NCBI GenBank assembly: GCA_035546335.1
Contig: DATKDP010000044.1
Coordinates: 1 to 36,603 of the forward strand
DNA length: 36,603 nt
Reading direction: 5' to 3'
Source of the DNA: DATKDP01 sp035546335
Lineage (GTDB): Bacteria; Acidobacteriota; Thermoanaerobaculia; Gp7-AA8
Of the stretch, positions 22,535 through 31,181 are shown one piece after another. The translations under genes were made by a program, and so were the position numbers. How positions within the stretch are numbered: the stretch's first letter is position 1; each line of letters begins with the position of its first letter. The notes beneath the pieces were generated by a model. That model made no database searches, was not told the DNA's origin, and saw only the letters and a list, made by a program, of their open reading frames with translations.

Positions 22535-23536
22535 TCATTCCCTCTCCCCGAGCACCTCCTCGATCTTCCTGACGACCGATTCGACCGCGATCGCCTCCAT
22601 CGGCCTCCCGGGCGCGCCGCTCTCGACGCAGTGATGAAGCTGTCCCCACGGCCCGTTGCGCTCCGGGCGCGTCGGACCGAACAGTCCCACGACGGGAGCT
22701 CGCAGCGCCGCGGCGAGATGCAGCGGTCCGGTGTCTCCCGCGAGAAGCAGACGGGCGCGCTGCAGGACGAAGGCGAGCTCGCGGAGGGTCGTCGGAGGTG
22801 CCAGCTCGGCTCCCCCTCGCTCGGCAATCGCGGCAGCGAGCTCCCGCTCTCCTCCTCCCCAGATGACCACCACGCGCTGGCGTTTCCTCAATGCGCGAAT
22901 CGCCCCTGTGAACCTCTCGATCCCCCAGGTCTTCGAAGCTCTTCCCGCAGCAGGACTGACGATGATGGCCTCTTCGAAGCGCATCGCGCCAAGGACACCG
23001 GTCGGATCGGCGGGGAATCCGCCATAGTCGGGCCACGGAACCCGATTCGGGTCAGCCCCCAGCGATGCCGCCAGCTGCATGTTCCATTCGACGACATGGA
23101 GGGCTCGATCGATCGCCACCGAGCGGTTCAGCAGGAGCAGAGCCGCCTTCTCGCGAATTGCATTCCGATCGAAGCCGATTCGCTGCGACGCCCCGCTCAG
23201 CACCGTGAAGAGAGACGACTTCAACAGCCCCTGAAAATCGACGGCTGCAGCCCCGCGCGCGAACCCGCGCAGCTCGGCGAGGAGATCCGCCAGCTCGTCG
23301 CGAGTCGCACGCGAGAAGGGTGATCGCCGCCATCGCCGCGTCGCAACCGTCAGGACCCGGTCGACCGGCGCGACGAGCTCGACCAGCTCCCCATAGGGCT
23401 CTTCGACGAGCCAGCCGAGCGAGACGCCGGACCCGAGCGCCGTCCTCAAGGCGACGACCGCCGGCATCGTGTGAATCACATCGCCGAGGGCGGAGAGCCG
23501 GACGACGAGAAGGGGGGCCGTCGCCGCCCGCGTCAC
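22535..23536 (-). CDS. LPS heptosyltransferase (glycosyltransferase family 9)
   Basis: 333 residues with the GT9 signatures VVRLSALGDVIHTMPAV at the N-terminus, VDFQGLLKSS, and the C-terminal GDTGPLHLAAALRAPVVGLFGPT, which binds the ADP-heptose donor. The N-terminal pattern resembles heptosyltransferase I (WaaC) more than WaaF, but the distinction is not certain. It adds L-glycero-D-manno-heptose to the LPS inner core at the inner-membrane face. Its ATG overlaps the rfaE2 stop codon by 4 bp, so the two are translationally coupled. Confidence 0.88.
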   Translation of the reverse strand: MTRAATAPLLVVRLSALGDVIHTMPAVVALRTALGSGVSLGWLVEEPYGELVELVAPVDRVLTVATRRWRRSPFSRATRDELADLLAELRGFARGAAAVDFQGLLKSSLFTVLSGASQRIGFDRNAIREKAALLLLNRSVAIDRALHVVEWNMQLAASLGADPNRVPWPDYGGFPADPTGVLGAMRFEEAIIVSPAAGRASKTWGIERFTGAIRALRKRQRVVVIWGGGERELAAAIAERGGAELAPPTTLRELAFVLQRARLLLAGDTGPLHLAAALRAPVVGLFGPTRPERNGPWGQLHHCVESGAPGRPMEAIAVESVVRKIEEVLGERE

Positions 23537-24012
23537 GAGACGGGCCGCTTCAGTTTCGAGATCAGCTCGCTCGTCGAGTGGTTCTTCGTATCCCCCACGA
23601 TCACGACCTCCCCCCCGTATTCACGGACCACGCCGGCCTCGGGAACCGTCTCGGGCGTGTAATCGGTTCCTTTGCAGTGAACATCAGGCCGGATCTCGCG
23701 CAGAAGCGGGGCCACGGTTCGCTCTTCGAAAATCGTGACGTAGTCGACCTCGCCGAGCGCGGCGATGATCTCGGCTCGCTCCTCTGCCGGAACGAACGGG
23801 CGCCCCTCTCCCTTGAGCTCGCGAACCGACTCATCGCCGTTGATGGCCACGACGAGAACATCGGCAACCGCTGCGGCACCTCGCAGGTAGCGGACATGGC
23901 CGACGTGAATCAGATCGAAGCAGCCGTTGGTCAGAGCGACCGTCTTCCCGGATGCCCGCTCGCGCTCGAGCGCCCGGATCAGCTCCTGACGATCGAGAAT
24001 CGGAGCGCTCAT
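23533..24012 (-). CDS. rfaE2: D-glycero-beta-D-manno-heptose 1-phosphate adenylyltransferase
   Basis: 159 residues, a free-standing version of the C-terminal half of HldE. The nucleotidyltransferase motif TNGCFDLIHVGHVRYL holds the HxGH site, and DVHCKGTDYTPETVPE plus NHSTSELI match the family. It converts heptose 1-phosphate to ADP-heptose for LPS core and follows the kinase gene by 22 bp. The window also has the transferase using the product, but not gmhA, gmhB or hldD. Confidence 0.93.
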   Translation of the reverse strand: MSAPILDRQELIRALERERASGKTVALTNGCFDLIHVGHVRYLRGAAAVADVLVVAINGDESVRELKGEGRPFVPAEERAEIIAALGEVDYVTIFEERTVAPLLREIRPDVHCKGTDYTPETVPEAGVVREYGGEVVIVGDTKNHSTSELISKLKRPVS

Positions 24013-24034
24013 GCAGGTTCACGGAGCGAAAGGC

Positions 24035-25051
24035 TCATGCCAGATCCTCATCGTGCGAGATGGCGTATTCCAGTTCGGCATTCGAGGCCGTCGCGGTTCC
24101 CATCTTCATCACAACGATCCCACCGGCATAGTTCGCAAGCTTGGCCGCCTCGCTGTAGCTCGCGCCGGCGGCGAGGGCGAGAGTGAAGGTCGCAATCACC
24201 GTATCGCCCGCCCCCGTCACATCGGCGACCTGATCGCTGCCCCAGACAGGAATGAGAAGCGGACTCGACGCACCGCGCTCGAAGAGTGCCATGCCACGGC
24301 TTCCCCGGGTGATCAGCACTGCTTCGGCGTCGAGACCCTGCTGGAGCGACTGCCCGACGAACGCGAGGGTGTCGCCGTCCTCGCTCTCGTACAGCGACAT
24401 TCCTGCGGCAGCGGCGGCCTCTTCTTCGTTCGGTGTGGCCACGGTGACGTCGGGAAAGCGAAGCAGGTCATGGCGCGAATCGAGTGTCACCGGCTTGCCA
24501 CGCGAATAGCCGGTGAGATTGGCAGCGAGCATCGGGGTCACCACACCATGGCCATAGTCGGAGATCAGCGCCGCTTCTCCGATTCCCATCTGATCGCGAA
24601 GCAGCCAGGCGAAGCGCTCCACTTCGTCATCGCTGAGAACCACCCTCTCTTCGATGTCGTAGCGGACGATCTGCTGGAGCGCGGCGTGCGGCATCCCGCC
24701 GAGGATGCGCACCTTCGTCGGCGTCGTATAGCGATCGAGCCGGAGGATTCCGCTGCAGTCGACTCCCTTCGCCGTGAGCGACTCCAGGAGCAGGTTGCCC
24801 GCCGTGTCGTTGCCCACGACCGACACCGGGATCGGCACGCCTCCAAGGGTCAGAATGTTGTGAATCGCGTTGCCGCCGCCCCCGAGCAGCACATCGTCGC
24901 GATACTGGCGAAGGATCAGGATCGGCGCCTCACGCGAGATACGCTTGGGGCTTCCATAGATGAAGCGGTCGGCCACGATGTCGCCGAATACGACGATGAG
25001 CCTCCCTTTCATCCTCCCGGCGAGCTCGAGAAGTCGCGTGCGATAGAACAT
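24035..25051 (-). CDS. rfaE1: D-glycero-beta-D-manno-heptose-7-phosphate kinase
   Basis: 338 residues of the PfkB/ribokinase family, equivalent to the N-terminal half of HldE. The N-terminal VVFGDIVADRFIYG, GGGGNAIHNILTLGG (substrate loop) and the catalytic VTGAGDTVIATF anion hole/Asp motif are visible. It phosphorylates heptose 7-phosphate at C1. The kinase and adenylyltransferase are separate genes here and fused in E. coli. The ATG at 25051 is the first in frame. Upstream lies an eightfold TGAAGGG repeat. Confidence 0.92.
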   Translation of the reverse strand: MFYRTRLLELAGRMKGRLIVVFGDIVADRFIYGSPKRISREAPILILRQYRDDVLLGGGGNAIHNILTLGGVPIPVSVVGNDTAGNLLLESLTAKGVDCSGILRLDRYTTPTKVRILGGMPHAALQQIVRYDIEERVVLSDDEVERFAWLLRDQMGIGEAALISDYGHGVVTPMLAANLTGYSRGKPVTLDSRHDLLRFPDVTVATPNEEEAAAAAGMSLYESEDGDTLAFVGQSLQQGLDAEAVLITRGSRGMALFERGASSPLLIPVWGSDQVADVTGAGDTVIATFTLALAAGASYSEAAKLANYAGGIVVMKMGTATASNAELEYAISHDEDLA

Positions 25052-25099
25052 CGAATGTCAAGAATAGCAAAGATGTGGAGAGAGAGAGGGCAGAGGAAC

Positions 25100-25157
25100 T
25101 GAAGGGTGAAGGGTGAAGGGTGAAGGGTGAAGGGTGAAGGGTGAAGGGTGAAGGGTG
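25100..25157. repeat. Tandem repeat (TGAAGGG)x8
   Basis: Eight perfect 7-bp units plus two bases, ending at the stop codon of the small DUF5522 gene (25159-25161). Another unit occurs near 25347, and the reverse-complement units CCCTTCA are at 25404-25417 across the cheW stop codon. Confidence 0.95.
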
Positions 25158-25158
25158 G

Positions 25159-25329
25159 TCATTCCCTCCGGGACTCATCCGCCCGACGATCGTTGCGGAA
25201 ACCGTAGGGACAGTGCCTGCAGCCCGATTCGCAGCAGTAGCCGCGCCGTCTGAGGTACGACTCGGTGAAGACGAACAGCTCTCCTTCCCGGTAGAAATCC
25301 TCTCCTTCGATCAGCTCGGTCTCGGGCAT
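25159..25329 (-). CDS. Small Cys-rich DUF5522-type protein
   Basis: 56 residues starting MPETELIEGEDFYREGELFV. It has the compact motif RGYCCESGCRHCPYGF, which places four cysteines and a histidine for metal binding and is the hallmark I associate with the DUF5522 family of tiny proteins. Function is unknown. There is no strong ribosome site. It is flanked on both sides by TGAAGGG-family repeats (stop codon 2 bp from the array), and lies between rfaE1 and cheW on the same strand. Confidence 0.75.
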   Translation of the reverse strand: MPETELIEGEDFYREGELFVFTESYLRRRGYCCESGCRHCPYGFRNDRRADESRRE

Positions 25330-25400
25330 GGATGAAGTGTGACCGGTGAAGGGTGACGATGAGAAGAGAAAAGAAGGAGATAGCCCTCACCTTTCCCTCT

Positions 25401-25886
25401 TCACCCTTCACCCTTCAGAGCGACGCCCTCCAGGTCGGCTTCGCGGAGCGATTCTCGCTCGTCGGACGTGAGAATCGCCTGAAGGTCGATCAGCAGATGG
25501 ATCTCGTCGTTGTGCTCGATGACTCCGATGAACAGCTCTCCGGCCAGACCGCGGATGATGGGAGGCGACGGAAGAATCGCATCGAGATCGATCGCCAGGA
25601 TGCGACGAACGTCTTCGACCCTGATTCCCATCACGCCGTCGGCTGTGTCGACGATCAGCACGAGCGGTTGCCCGGCATCCCACGTCCGATCAGGATAAAG
25701 ACGAGAGCGGAGATCGATGATCGGGATCACCTGATTTCGAAGAACGATGATTCCCTCGATGAAGTCGGGAGCCTGCGGCACCGGAGTCGATCCACTGTAC
25801 GGCACGATCTGGCGAATGGCCATGATGTCGAGCAGGAACGGCTCCCCGCCGATGAGGAATGCAATCAGCCGGATCTCACGAGGCAT
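25401..25886 (-). CDS. cheW: CheW-like chemotaxis coupling protein
   Basis: 161 residues with a CheW fold: IRLIAFLIGGEPFLLDIMAIRQIV at the N-terminus, PDFIEGIIVLRNQVIPIIDLR in the middle, and ILIVDTADGVMGIRVEDV-type strands later. CheW bridges chemoreceptor and CheA. It is just downstream (5 bp) of a receptor gene, so the two form a unit; no CheA, CheY or CheR is here. The last residues (KGEG) and the TGA stop codon come from TGAAGGG repeat units. Confidence 0.9.
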   Translation of the reverse strand: MPREIRLIAFLIGGEPFLLDIMAIRQIVPYSGSTPVPQAPDFIEGIIVLRNQVIPIIDLRSRLYPDRTWDAGQPLVLIVDTADGVMGIRVEDVRRILAIDLDAILPSPPIIRGLAGELFIGVIEHNDEIHLLIDLQAILTSDERESLREADLEGVALKGEG

Positions 25887-25891
25887 GGTCG

Positions 25892-27994
25892 TCAGACTCG
25901 TACACGGAACCGCTTGACTTCCTCGTCGAGACCGCGCATCGCGTCTCCGAGGAGCCCGATCGTGTCGTTCATCTCCCCGGCGGAACGCCGGTTGAGCTCG
26001 GCGAGCTCGCGCACCTGCTCCATCGTGTGGACGATCTTTTCGCTCTCCTTCGCCTGACTGGCGGCGACTTCGAAGATCTCGTGGATCATGTCGATCATCC
26101 GCTCGGCGGCCCTGGAGATCATCACCGAGCCCGATTTCTGCTCGACTGTGGCCTGCCGGACGTAGCGTGTGACCTCTCGCATCGTCTCGACGGCCTTCAG
26201 AATGTGGTCGGAGCCCTGAGCCTGTTGCGTGGTTGCCGCATTGATCTGCTTGACCATTTCCTGGACGCGGCCGATCGATTTCACCACCGTCTCGCTTCCC
26301 TGCGCCTGGTCCCTGGTCGCCGAGGCGATCTCCTTGACCATATTGGAAGACTTCATCGCCGAATCGAGAATGTTGTTCAGAGCGCGCCCGGCATCGTGGG
26401 ACAGATCGACACCCCCTTCGACCAGTTGCGCCCCCGACGACATCGTCTTGAGTGCATTCCCCACCTCTTCCTGAACGGAGCGGATCAGACTCCCGATCTC
26501 CCGAGTCGAGCTCGCGGTGCGCTCGGAGAGCTCGCGAATCTCGGCGGCGACCACGGAAAATCCCTTCCCCTGCTCGCCTGCTTGCGCGGCGAGAATCGCG
26601 GCGTTCAGCGCCAGAAGATTCGTCTGCTCGGCGATGTCGTCGATGACGTTGAGAATCTTCCCGATCGCCTCCGAGCGCTCGCCGAGCCGGGAGACGACCG
26701 CGTTCGAGTCGAGCACGGCCTTGCGGATGTGCTCCATCCCTTCGATCGTCTCGCGAACCGCCTTCATCCCCGACTCGGCGGCCTCCGCGACGGCGAGCGC
26801 CAGATCGTACGATCGAGCGGCATTCGACTCCACCTGTCCGATCGATGCGCTCATCTGCTCCATCGATGCGGAGGTGTCGGTGACGAAGTTCTGGAGAAAA
26901 TCGACGTTCTGATCGACCTCGTTGATCGAGGTCACCATCTCGTTGGTAGCCGAGGACGTCTCTTCGACCGACTGGAAGAGCGAATCGGTGTGACGAGCCA
27001 CCTCCTCCATCGAAGAGACCATCTCCAGCATCGACGAGGAAGTCTCTTCGGACGAGGCGGAGAGTGCTTCGACGTTCTCGGTGATCTTCTGAATCCCATG
27101 GTTGAGCTTGTCGATCGAAAAATAGGCCTCGTCCAGGGCTCCCCCCTGCCGGTCGACGCTCTCGACCACCAGGCGGGAACGCGAGCCGACCGTTTCGACG
27201 ACCGAACTGAGCTTCGCCTGCGAGCTGGTCATCTTTCCCATCGTCTTCTGAAGGTTCAGAGTCATCCGATTGAACGAGGAGGCGAGGCTTCCGAGCTCGT
27301 CGTTGGTCGTGACCGCCGTCTTGCCCGTCAGATCGCCCGCTGCGATCCGGTCCGCCGATTCGACCAGGCTGGAAATCGGGCGGACGATGAGGCGAGCGGC
27401 GAGAATCGCCAGCCCTATGCCGACCAGAAGAGCAATCGCGAGCACGACACTATTGATGACCGCGAGACTGCGCACCGCCTTCGCCGCTGCGCGCTGATTC
27501 ACCGCGACGCGAAAATAGCCGCGCGGGGTCGCGGCCGCATCGTCCGCCTCGTCGCGACTCTCATAAAACGGTCGCACGAAAACGACCAGTGGCTGACCGT
27601 GGGCATCGACCGTCGCCTGTCGCGGCGAGTCGCGTGCCGGCCTCGCCGAGCGCAGCGCCTCGGGAATCTTCCCTGCAGCGGTCGCCGCCAGAATGGTCCC
27701 GTCCGCCGAGAGGAAGTCGGCGTATTCGACGTTCTCGTTCTTCCTCAGGTCTGCCGCAATCGCATTCAGATCGTCCGTGAGTCCGAAGATCACGTAGTAG
27801 CCCGCAGTCGAAGCGATCGTATCGGCGATCGATTCTCCCTGGGCGACGGTTTGAGACAGACTCGTCCGGCGAACCTGAATCTGCTCGAAGCTCAGAATCA
27901 GCACGGCGATGATCAGGGTCAACACCGTCACCGCAACGATGAACTTCGTCCGGATGGGGAATCGAGTCGTCGTCTCTCCGCTCGAGCCATTCAT
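25892..27994 (-). CDS. Methyl-accepting chemotaxis protein
   Basis: 700 residues: N-terminal membrane helix (KFIVAVTVLTLIIAVLILSF), a periplasmic sensor of about 150 residues, a second helix (VVLAIALLVGIGLAILAA), a HAMP domain, and a long coiled-coil signalling domain. The hairpin tip reads EQTNLLALNAAILAAQAGEQ, where most receptors have AAIEAARAGE. The altered tip is reminiscent of FrzCD-type receptors of gliding or twitching bacteria. It may therefore signal to pili rather than flagella (none seen). It is followed at 5 bp by cheW. Confidence 0.93.
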   Translation of the reverse strand: MNGSSGETTTRFPIRTKFIVAVTVLTLIIAVLILSFEQIQVRRTSLSQTVAQGESIADTIASTAGYYVIFGLTDDLNAIAADLRKNENVEYADFLSADGTILAATAAGKIPEALRSARPARDSPRQATVDAHGQPLVVFVRPFYESRDEADDAAATPRGYFRVAVNQRAAAKAVRSLAVINSVVLAIALLVGIGLAILAARLIVRPISSLVESADRIAAGDLTGKTAVTTNDELGSLASSFNRMTLNLQKTMGKMTSSQAKLSSVVETVGSRSRLVVESVDRQGGALDEAYFSIDKLNHGIQKITENVEALSASSEETSSSMLEMVSSMEEVARHTDSLFQSVEETSSATNEMVTSINEVDQNVDFLQNFVTDTSASMEQMSASIGQVESNAARSYDLALAVAEAAESGMKAVRETIEGMEHIRKAVLDSNAVVSRLGERSEAIGKILNVIDDIAEQTNLLALNAAILAAQAGEQGKGFSVVAAEIRELSERTASSTREIGSLIRSVQEEVGNALKTMSSGAQLVEGGVDLSHDAGRALNNILDSAMKSSNMVKEIASATRDQAQGSETVVKSIGRVQEMVKQINAATTQQAQGSDHILKAVETMREVTRYVRQATVEQKSGSVMISRAAERMIDMIHEIFEVAASQAKESEKIVHTMEQVRELAELNRRSAGEMNDTIGLLGDAMRGLDEEVKRFRVRV

Positions 27995-28020
27995 GGATGC
28001 GTGCAGTGTAATCGAGGGAA

Positions 28021-28189
28021 GAGGCTGGAGACTAGAGGCTGGAGGCTAGAGGCTGGAATGAGAGACTCGGGGCTCGAGGCTCGAGGCTCGAATGAGAGAC
28101 GAGACACGAGAGGCGAGAGATGAGAGGGGGAGCGGCGAGTGACTGGACCCTCGAGCCTCCACCCTCGAGCCTCCAGCCTCCAGCCTCTA
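28021..28189. repeat. Palindromic minisatellite (AGGCTGGAGGCTGG / CCTCCAGCCTCC)
   Basis: Left part (28021-28135) is purine-rich, of units AGGCTGG, GGCTCGAGG and GAGACGAG. Right part (28146-28189) is the reverse type, CTCGAGCCTCC and AGCCTCCAGCCTC. The right end joins the TAG stop codon of the FHA gene (28187-28189). It fills the space between that gene and the receptor gene. Confidence 0.85.
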
Positions 28190-29140
28190 CTCCTCCGGCA
28201 CCACTTCGTCCAGACGGAACAGCGACGCGCCGGCGCGGATCTCATCGCCGGGATGAAGGCGGGCGTTTCTCGCGGGGAGGGTGTTGAGGAACGTCCCGTT
28301 CCGGCTCCCGAGATCGCGCAGCCGGATTCCTCCCTCGGGATCGTGCGAGACCGCAAAGTGCTTGCGCGAGAGGTAGTCGTCTTTGACCGGCAGCGTTCCT
28401 TCTCTGCCGATGATCAGCCCCTCGTCAGGGATCTCGAAGCGTTTCCCCTGACACGGCCCCTCGAGACAGACCAGCAGGAAGTTCTTCGCCTCCACGCCCG
28501 GCCGGGCCGCCCTCCGCATCAGCTCGGGCGGCGCCTCGAACATACTGCCGACCTCGAGCGAGAGCGGCTCGACGGGAATCCCGGCTTCCGACACCGGCTC
28601 GACGCTGATGATCGCGCCTCCGGCCCGAACGATGTGCACTCCATCGCCGAGGGCGACCTCGGTGACCGGCTCGCCGTCGAGAAAGGTCCCGGTGTGCGAG
28701 TCTTCATCGCGAAGAATCAGATCGCTGCGACGGCGGGAGATCGAGCAGTGCCGGATCGACAGCTCCGCGTCGTCGATCTCGATGTGCGAGGCCTTCCGAC
28801 CGATGAAGAGCGGATGCTCGCCGATCGTGAACACCGTATTGACCGACTCGTCGGCGCCGCGTGCGATCACCCGCACGCTGCGCGGGCCGCTGAAGGTGAA
28901 CGACTCTGCGAGGATCTTCTCGACTCTCTCATCCGTCCGCGGCGTATCGGAGATGCGGAACATCCTCATGTCGATCTCTTCGAGATCATCAGGGTCGATC
29001 ATCCGCGAGAGCAGGGCGGCACGGCTTCCGGACAGCCACTCGCCACAGGTGCAGCGCGCAATGGCGATCGGAAGCTTCATCGCGACAGAGGCAGGAACGT
29101 CGTAGGCCTGGTTGCATTTCGAGCATCGCAGCGCGGGCAT
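28187..29140 (-). CDS. Zinc-ribbon and double FHA-domain protein
   Basis: About 317 residues. The N-terminus (MPALRCSKCNQAYDVP … ARCTCGEW) has CxxC and CxC pairs, a zinc ribbon. Two forkhead-associated domains follow: the first with HPLFIGRKASHIEIDD … RHCSISRRR, the second at the C-terminus with GLIIGREGTLPVKDDYLSRKHF and DLGSRNGTFLN. FHA domains bind phosphothreonine, so a Ser/Thr kinase partner is expected, but none is in the window. The start is uncertain; ATG at 29140 begins the conserved part, and 29164 is also in frame. Neither has a ribosome site. Confidence 0.88.
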   Translation of the reverse strand: MPALRCSKCNQAYDVPASVAMKLPIAIARCTCGEWLSGSRAALLSRMIDPDDLEEIDMRMFRISDTPRTDERVEKILAESFTFSGPRSVRVIARGADESVNTVFTIGEHPLFIGRKASHIEIDDAELSIRHCSISRRRSDLILRDEDSHTGTFLDGEPVTEVALGDGVHIVRAGGAIISVEPVSEAGIPVEPLSLEVGSMFEAPPELMRRAARPGVEAKNFLLVCLEGPCQGKRFEIPDEGLIIGREGTLPVKDDYLSRKHFAVSHDPEGGIRLRDLGSRNGTFLNTLPARNARLHPGDEIRAGASLFRLDEVVPEE

Positions 29141-29311
29141 TGCGGGATGATACCAATGTTGCATGACGATTGGAGAGGGTCGCGTGGTCGGAATGATGCG
29201 ATGCATGGCCTGACTCGGCGTCCGAGAGTTCGCGAACGGCTCCGCGGAAGGCGAGCGTGCGGGGTGCTTTTCCAGCGAGCCGGGCGCGCATCGACTTTCC
29301 ATATTCCTGCA

Positions 29312-29341
29312 TTGCCAGCCGAGAAGAGTGCTGGGTATACT
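29312..29341 (+). promoter_or_regulatory. Candidate promoter of the GGDEF gene
   Basis: TTGCCA (29312-29317), an 18-bp spacer and TATACT (29336-29341). It lies 33 bp upstream of the ATG at 29374 and is a good sigma-70-type match. Confidence 0.5.
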
Positions 29342-29373
29342 ACGCAATCTTTTTGAGCAGGCAGGGTGCCCTA

Positions 29374-30240
29374 ATGCGGGATCTAGATCCTCAGATTCTC
29401 CGGGCCATTCAATCCGTCTCCGAACTTCTCGGCCGAAGACTCGAGCTGACGACCGCCGGAGCGGAAGACAATGGCGGCATCGTCTCGCGGACCGAGCACG
29501 GTGAGCTTCTCTCCATCCGCACCATCGACGGTCGCGGCTACTCCGCCCACGAGCGGCGCTTCCTCGGCGAACTGCTGGGGTTGATCCAGAAGAGTCTGAT
29601 CGCGGATGAGGAACAGGAAGCACTCGACAACCGGCTGCGTGCCCTCGAGCGCGAGAATGTCGATCTGACGATGAAGAATCGCGCTCTCGCCGAGGCCTCG
29701 TCGCGCGATGCCCTGACCGGCCTCTACAACCGCTGGTACGTGCTCCAGAAAATCGAAGAAGAGCTCAATCGCTCGTGGCGTCACGGCTCACCGCTGTCGC
29801 TGCTGATGATCGACCTCGATCACTTCAAACAGATCAATGACTCGTATGGCCATCCGGCCGGCGATCAGGTCCTCCAGGCCATCGGTCACGTTCTCCGTGA
29901 CAGTTGCCGCATCTACGATATCCCTGGGAGATATGGCGGCGAGGAGTTTTGCCTGATGCTCCCCGAGACCCCCGTCAACAACACCATGCCGGTAGCGGAG
30001 CGGATTCGCCGGCGCGTGGAAATGACTTCGTTCAACTGTGCTGATCTCTCCGTCCGCATCACCACCTCGATCGGCGTCGCCGGGCTCGAGAGCGTTCCCG
30101 ACGAAGCCCTCTTCGGTGCCTCCTCGCTCATCGAGCGAGCCGACCGCGCCCTCTATACCGCCAAGGATCGAGGCCGCAACCGCATCGAGCTCTGGACACC
30201 CTCGCTCGTCAGCCGTTCGTTCGCAGTCGCCGAGCACTGA
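29374..30240 (+). CDS. Diguanylate cyclase (GGDEF domain)
   Basis: 288 residues. A short N-terminal region (1-90) that I do not recognise is followed by a coiled coil (EEQEALDNRLRALERENVDL) and a GGDEF domain: SRDALTGLYNRWY, LLMIDLDHFKQINDSYGHPAGD and the catalytic GGEEF in RYGGEEFCLML. The active site looks intact, so it should make c-di-GMP from GTP. No I-site RxxD five residues before GGEEF is obvious. No membrane segments are seen. The TGA stop is followed directly by a GGCTCGGGG-type minisatellite. Confidence 0.92.
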   Translation: MRDLDPQILRAIQSVSELLGRRLELTTAGAEDNGGIVSRTEHGELLSIRTIDGRGYSAHERRFLGELLGLIQKSLIADEEQEALDNRLRALERENVDLTMKNRALAEASSRDALTGLYNRWYVLQKIEEELNRSWRHGSPLSLLMIDLDHFKQINDSYGHPAGDQVLQAIGHVLRDSCRIYDIPGRYGGEEFCLMLPETPVNNTMPVAERIRRRVEMTSFNCADLSVRITTSIGVAGLESVPDEALFGASSLIERADRALYTAKDRGRNRIELWTPSLVSRSFAVAEH

Positions 30241-30478
30241 GGCTCGGGGCTCGAGGCTCGGGGCTCGAGGCTCGACACGAAGAGGCTGTAGCGGCGCAGT
30301 GGCGTCGCCAGTGAGCTGGCGCCATCGGTTGTTTGCACTGGGCGGCGCGTGAAGCCATTGCCGTCAGCACTGCGGGAAGCCCTCTCTGGCGTCCCGCTCG
30401 CAAATGGTTAGCCCCCACTTTCTCGCCTCTCGTGTCTCGAGACTCGAGCCTCGAGCCTCGAGTCTCGCCCCTCACTCC
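30241..30478. repeat. Composite repeat element A (minisatellite–core–inverted minisatellite)
   Basis: A purine-rich tract of GGCTCGGGGCTCGA units (30241-30275) begins right at the GGDEF stop codon. A core at 30287-30407 (TGTAGCGGCGCAGTGG … GCTCGCAAATGG) follows, then a pyrimidine-rich tract (30421-30478, CTCGAGCCTCGAG). The core has a second copy at 31706-31816. Confidence 0.85.
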
Positions 30479-30500
30479 CGCCCCATTCACGCCATTCCCC

Positions 30501-30529
30501 TTGACTTCCGCCCGATTACCGCCTATCTT
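30501..30529 (+). promoter_or_regulatory. Probable lexA promoter
   Basis: TTGACT (30501-30506), a 17-bp spacer and TATCTT (30524-30529). It lies 20 bp upstream of the GTG start, so the 5' untranslated region is very short. No obvious palindromic LexA operator was recognised. Confidence 0.65.
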
Positions 30530-30549
30530 GTCTGGAGGAGAAACCGAGT

Positions 30550-31155
30550 GTGAAGTATCTCACCGAGCGGCAGAAAGAGATCCTCGAGTTCATTCGGAGG
30601 TACCAGAAGAAGGAGGGCGTAGCGCCCACCCATCGGGAGATCTGCGAAGAATTCGGCTTCTCCTCGTACGGTACCGTCTACAAGCATCTCTCGCTCCTGC
30701 AGCAGAAGGGCTTGATCCGGCGGGACTGGAATCAGAAACGCGGCGTCGAGCTCGTCGAAGAGCCGGAGGCCGCGCCGCGCGTGCGTGAGCTGCCATTGTT
30801 CGGCTACATCGCTGCGGGCAGGCCGATCGAGGTGGCTCCCTCCGACGAGAGGATCGCGGTTCCGGAAGAGCTGACCAGCCGGGGCGAGAACTATGTGCTG
30901 AAAGTGAGAGGCGACTCGATGATCGACGACGGGGTCTACGACGGCGACTTCGTGATCATCGCCAGCAGGCAGGAAGCGCAGAACGGAGAAATGGTGGTGG
31001 CCCTCGTGAATGGAGAGGTCACTCTGAAGCGCTTCTACCGCCACGGTGACCGCATCCGCCTGCAACCGGCGAATGTCGCGATGATGCCGATCATCGCCCC
31101 GGCGGCGGATGTCTCGATCCAGGGAGTGGTCGTCGGGCTGATGAGGCGTTTCTGA
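30550..31155 (+). CDS. lexA: SOS repressor LexA
   Basis: 201 residues. The winged-helix N-domain (LTERQKEILEFIRRYQKKEGVAPTHREICEEFGFSS) precedes a peptidase S24 domain. The self-cleavage site is Ala89-Gly90 (FGYIAAGRP), the nucleophile Ser123 (GDSMIDDG) and the general base Lys160 (EVTLKRF). With activated RecA it cleaves itself and derepresses DNA-repair genes. The start is GTG at 30550 behind GGAGGAG. It follows a short-leader promoter and is 26 bp upstream of an XRE regulator, probably in one transcript. Confidence 0.96.
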   Translation: MKYLTERQKEILEFIRRYQKKEGVAPTHREICEEFGFSSYGTVYKHLSLLQQKGLIRRDWNQKRGVELVEEPEAAPRVRELPLFGYIAAGRPIEVAPSDERIAVPEELTSRGENYVLKVRGDSMIDDGVYDGDFVIIASRQEAQNGEMVVALVNGEVTLKRFYRHGDRIRLQPANVAMMPIIAPAADVSIQGVVVGLMRRF

Positions 31156-31181
31156 AGAGAACGAGACAGAGGGAGGCTGTC

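Noticed and set aside
22491..22538. 15-codon ORF (MSFGVAVGTFELHPM) overlapping the heptosyltransferase stop by ATGA
   Set aside because: It is well placed for coupling, but too short and without any recognisable feature; probably chance.
25100..25157. CRISPR array
   Set aside because: Units are 7 bp in direct tandem without spacers.
25859..28123. 754-codon open frame on the plus strand (His/Arg/Asp-rich)
   Set aside because: It is antisense to the chemoreceptor gene and low in complexity.
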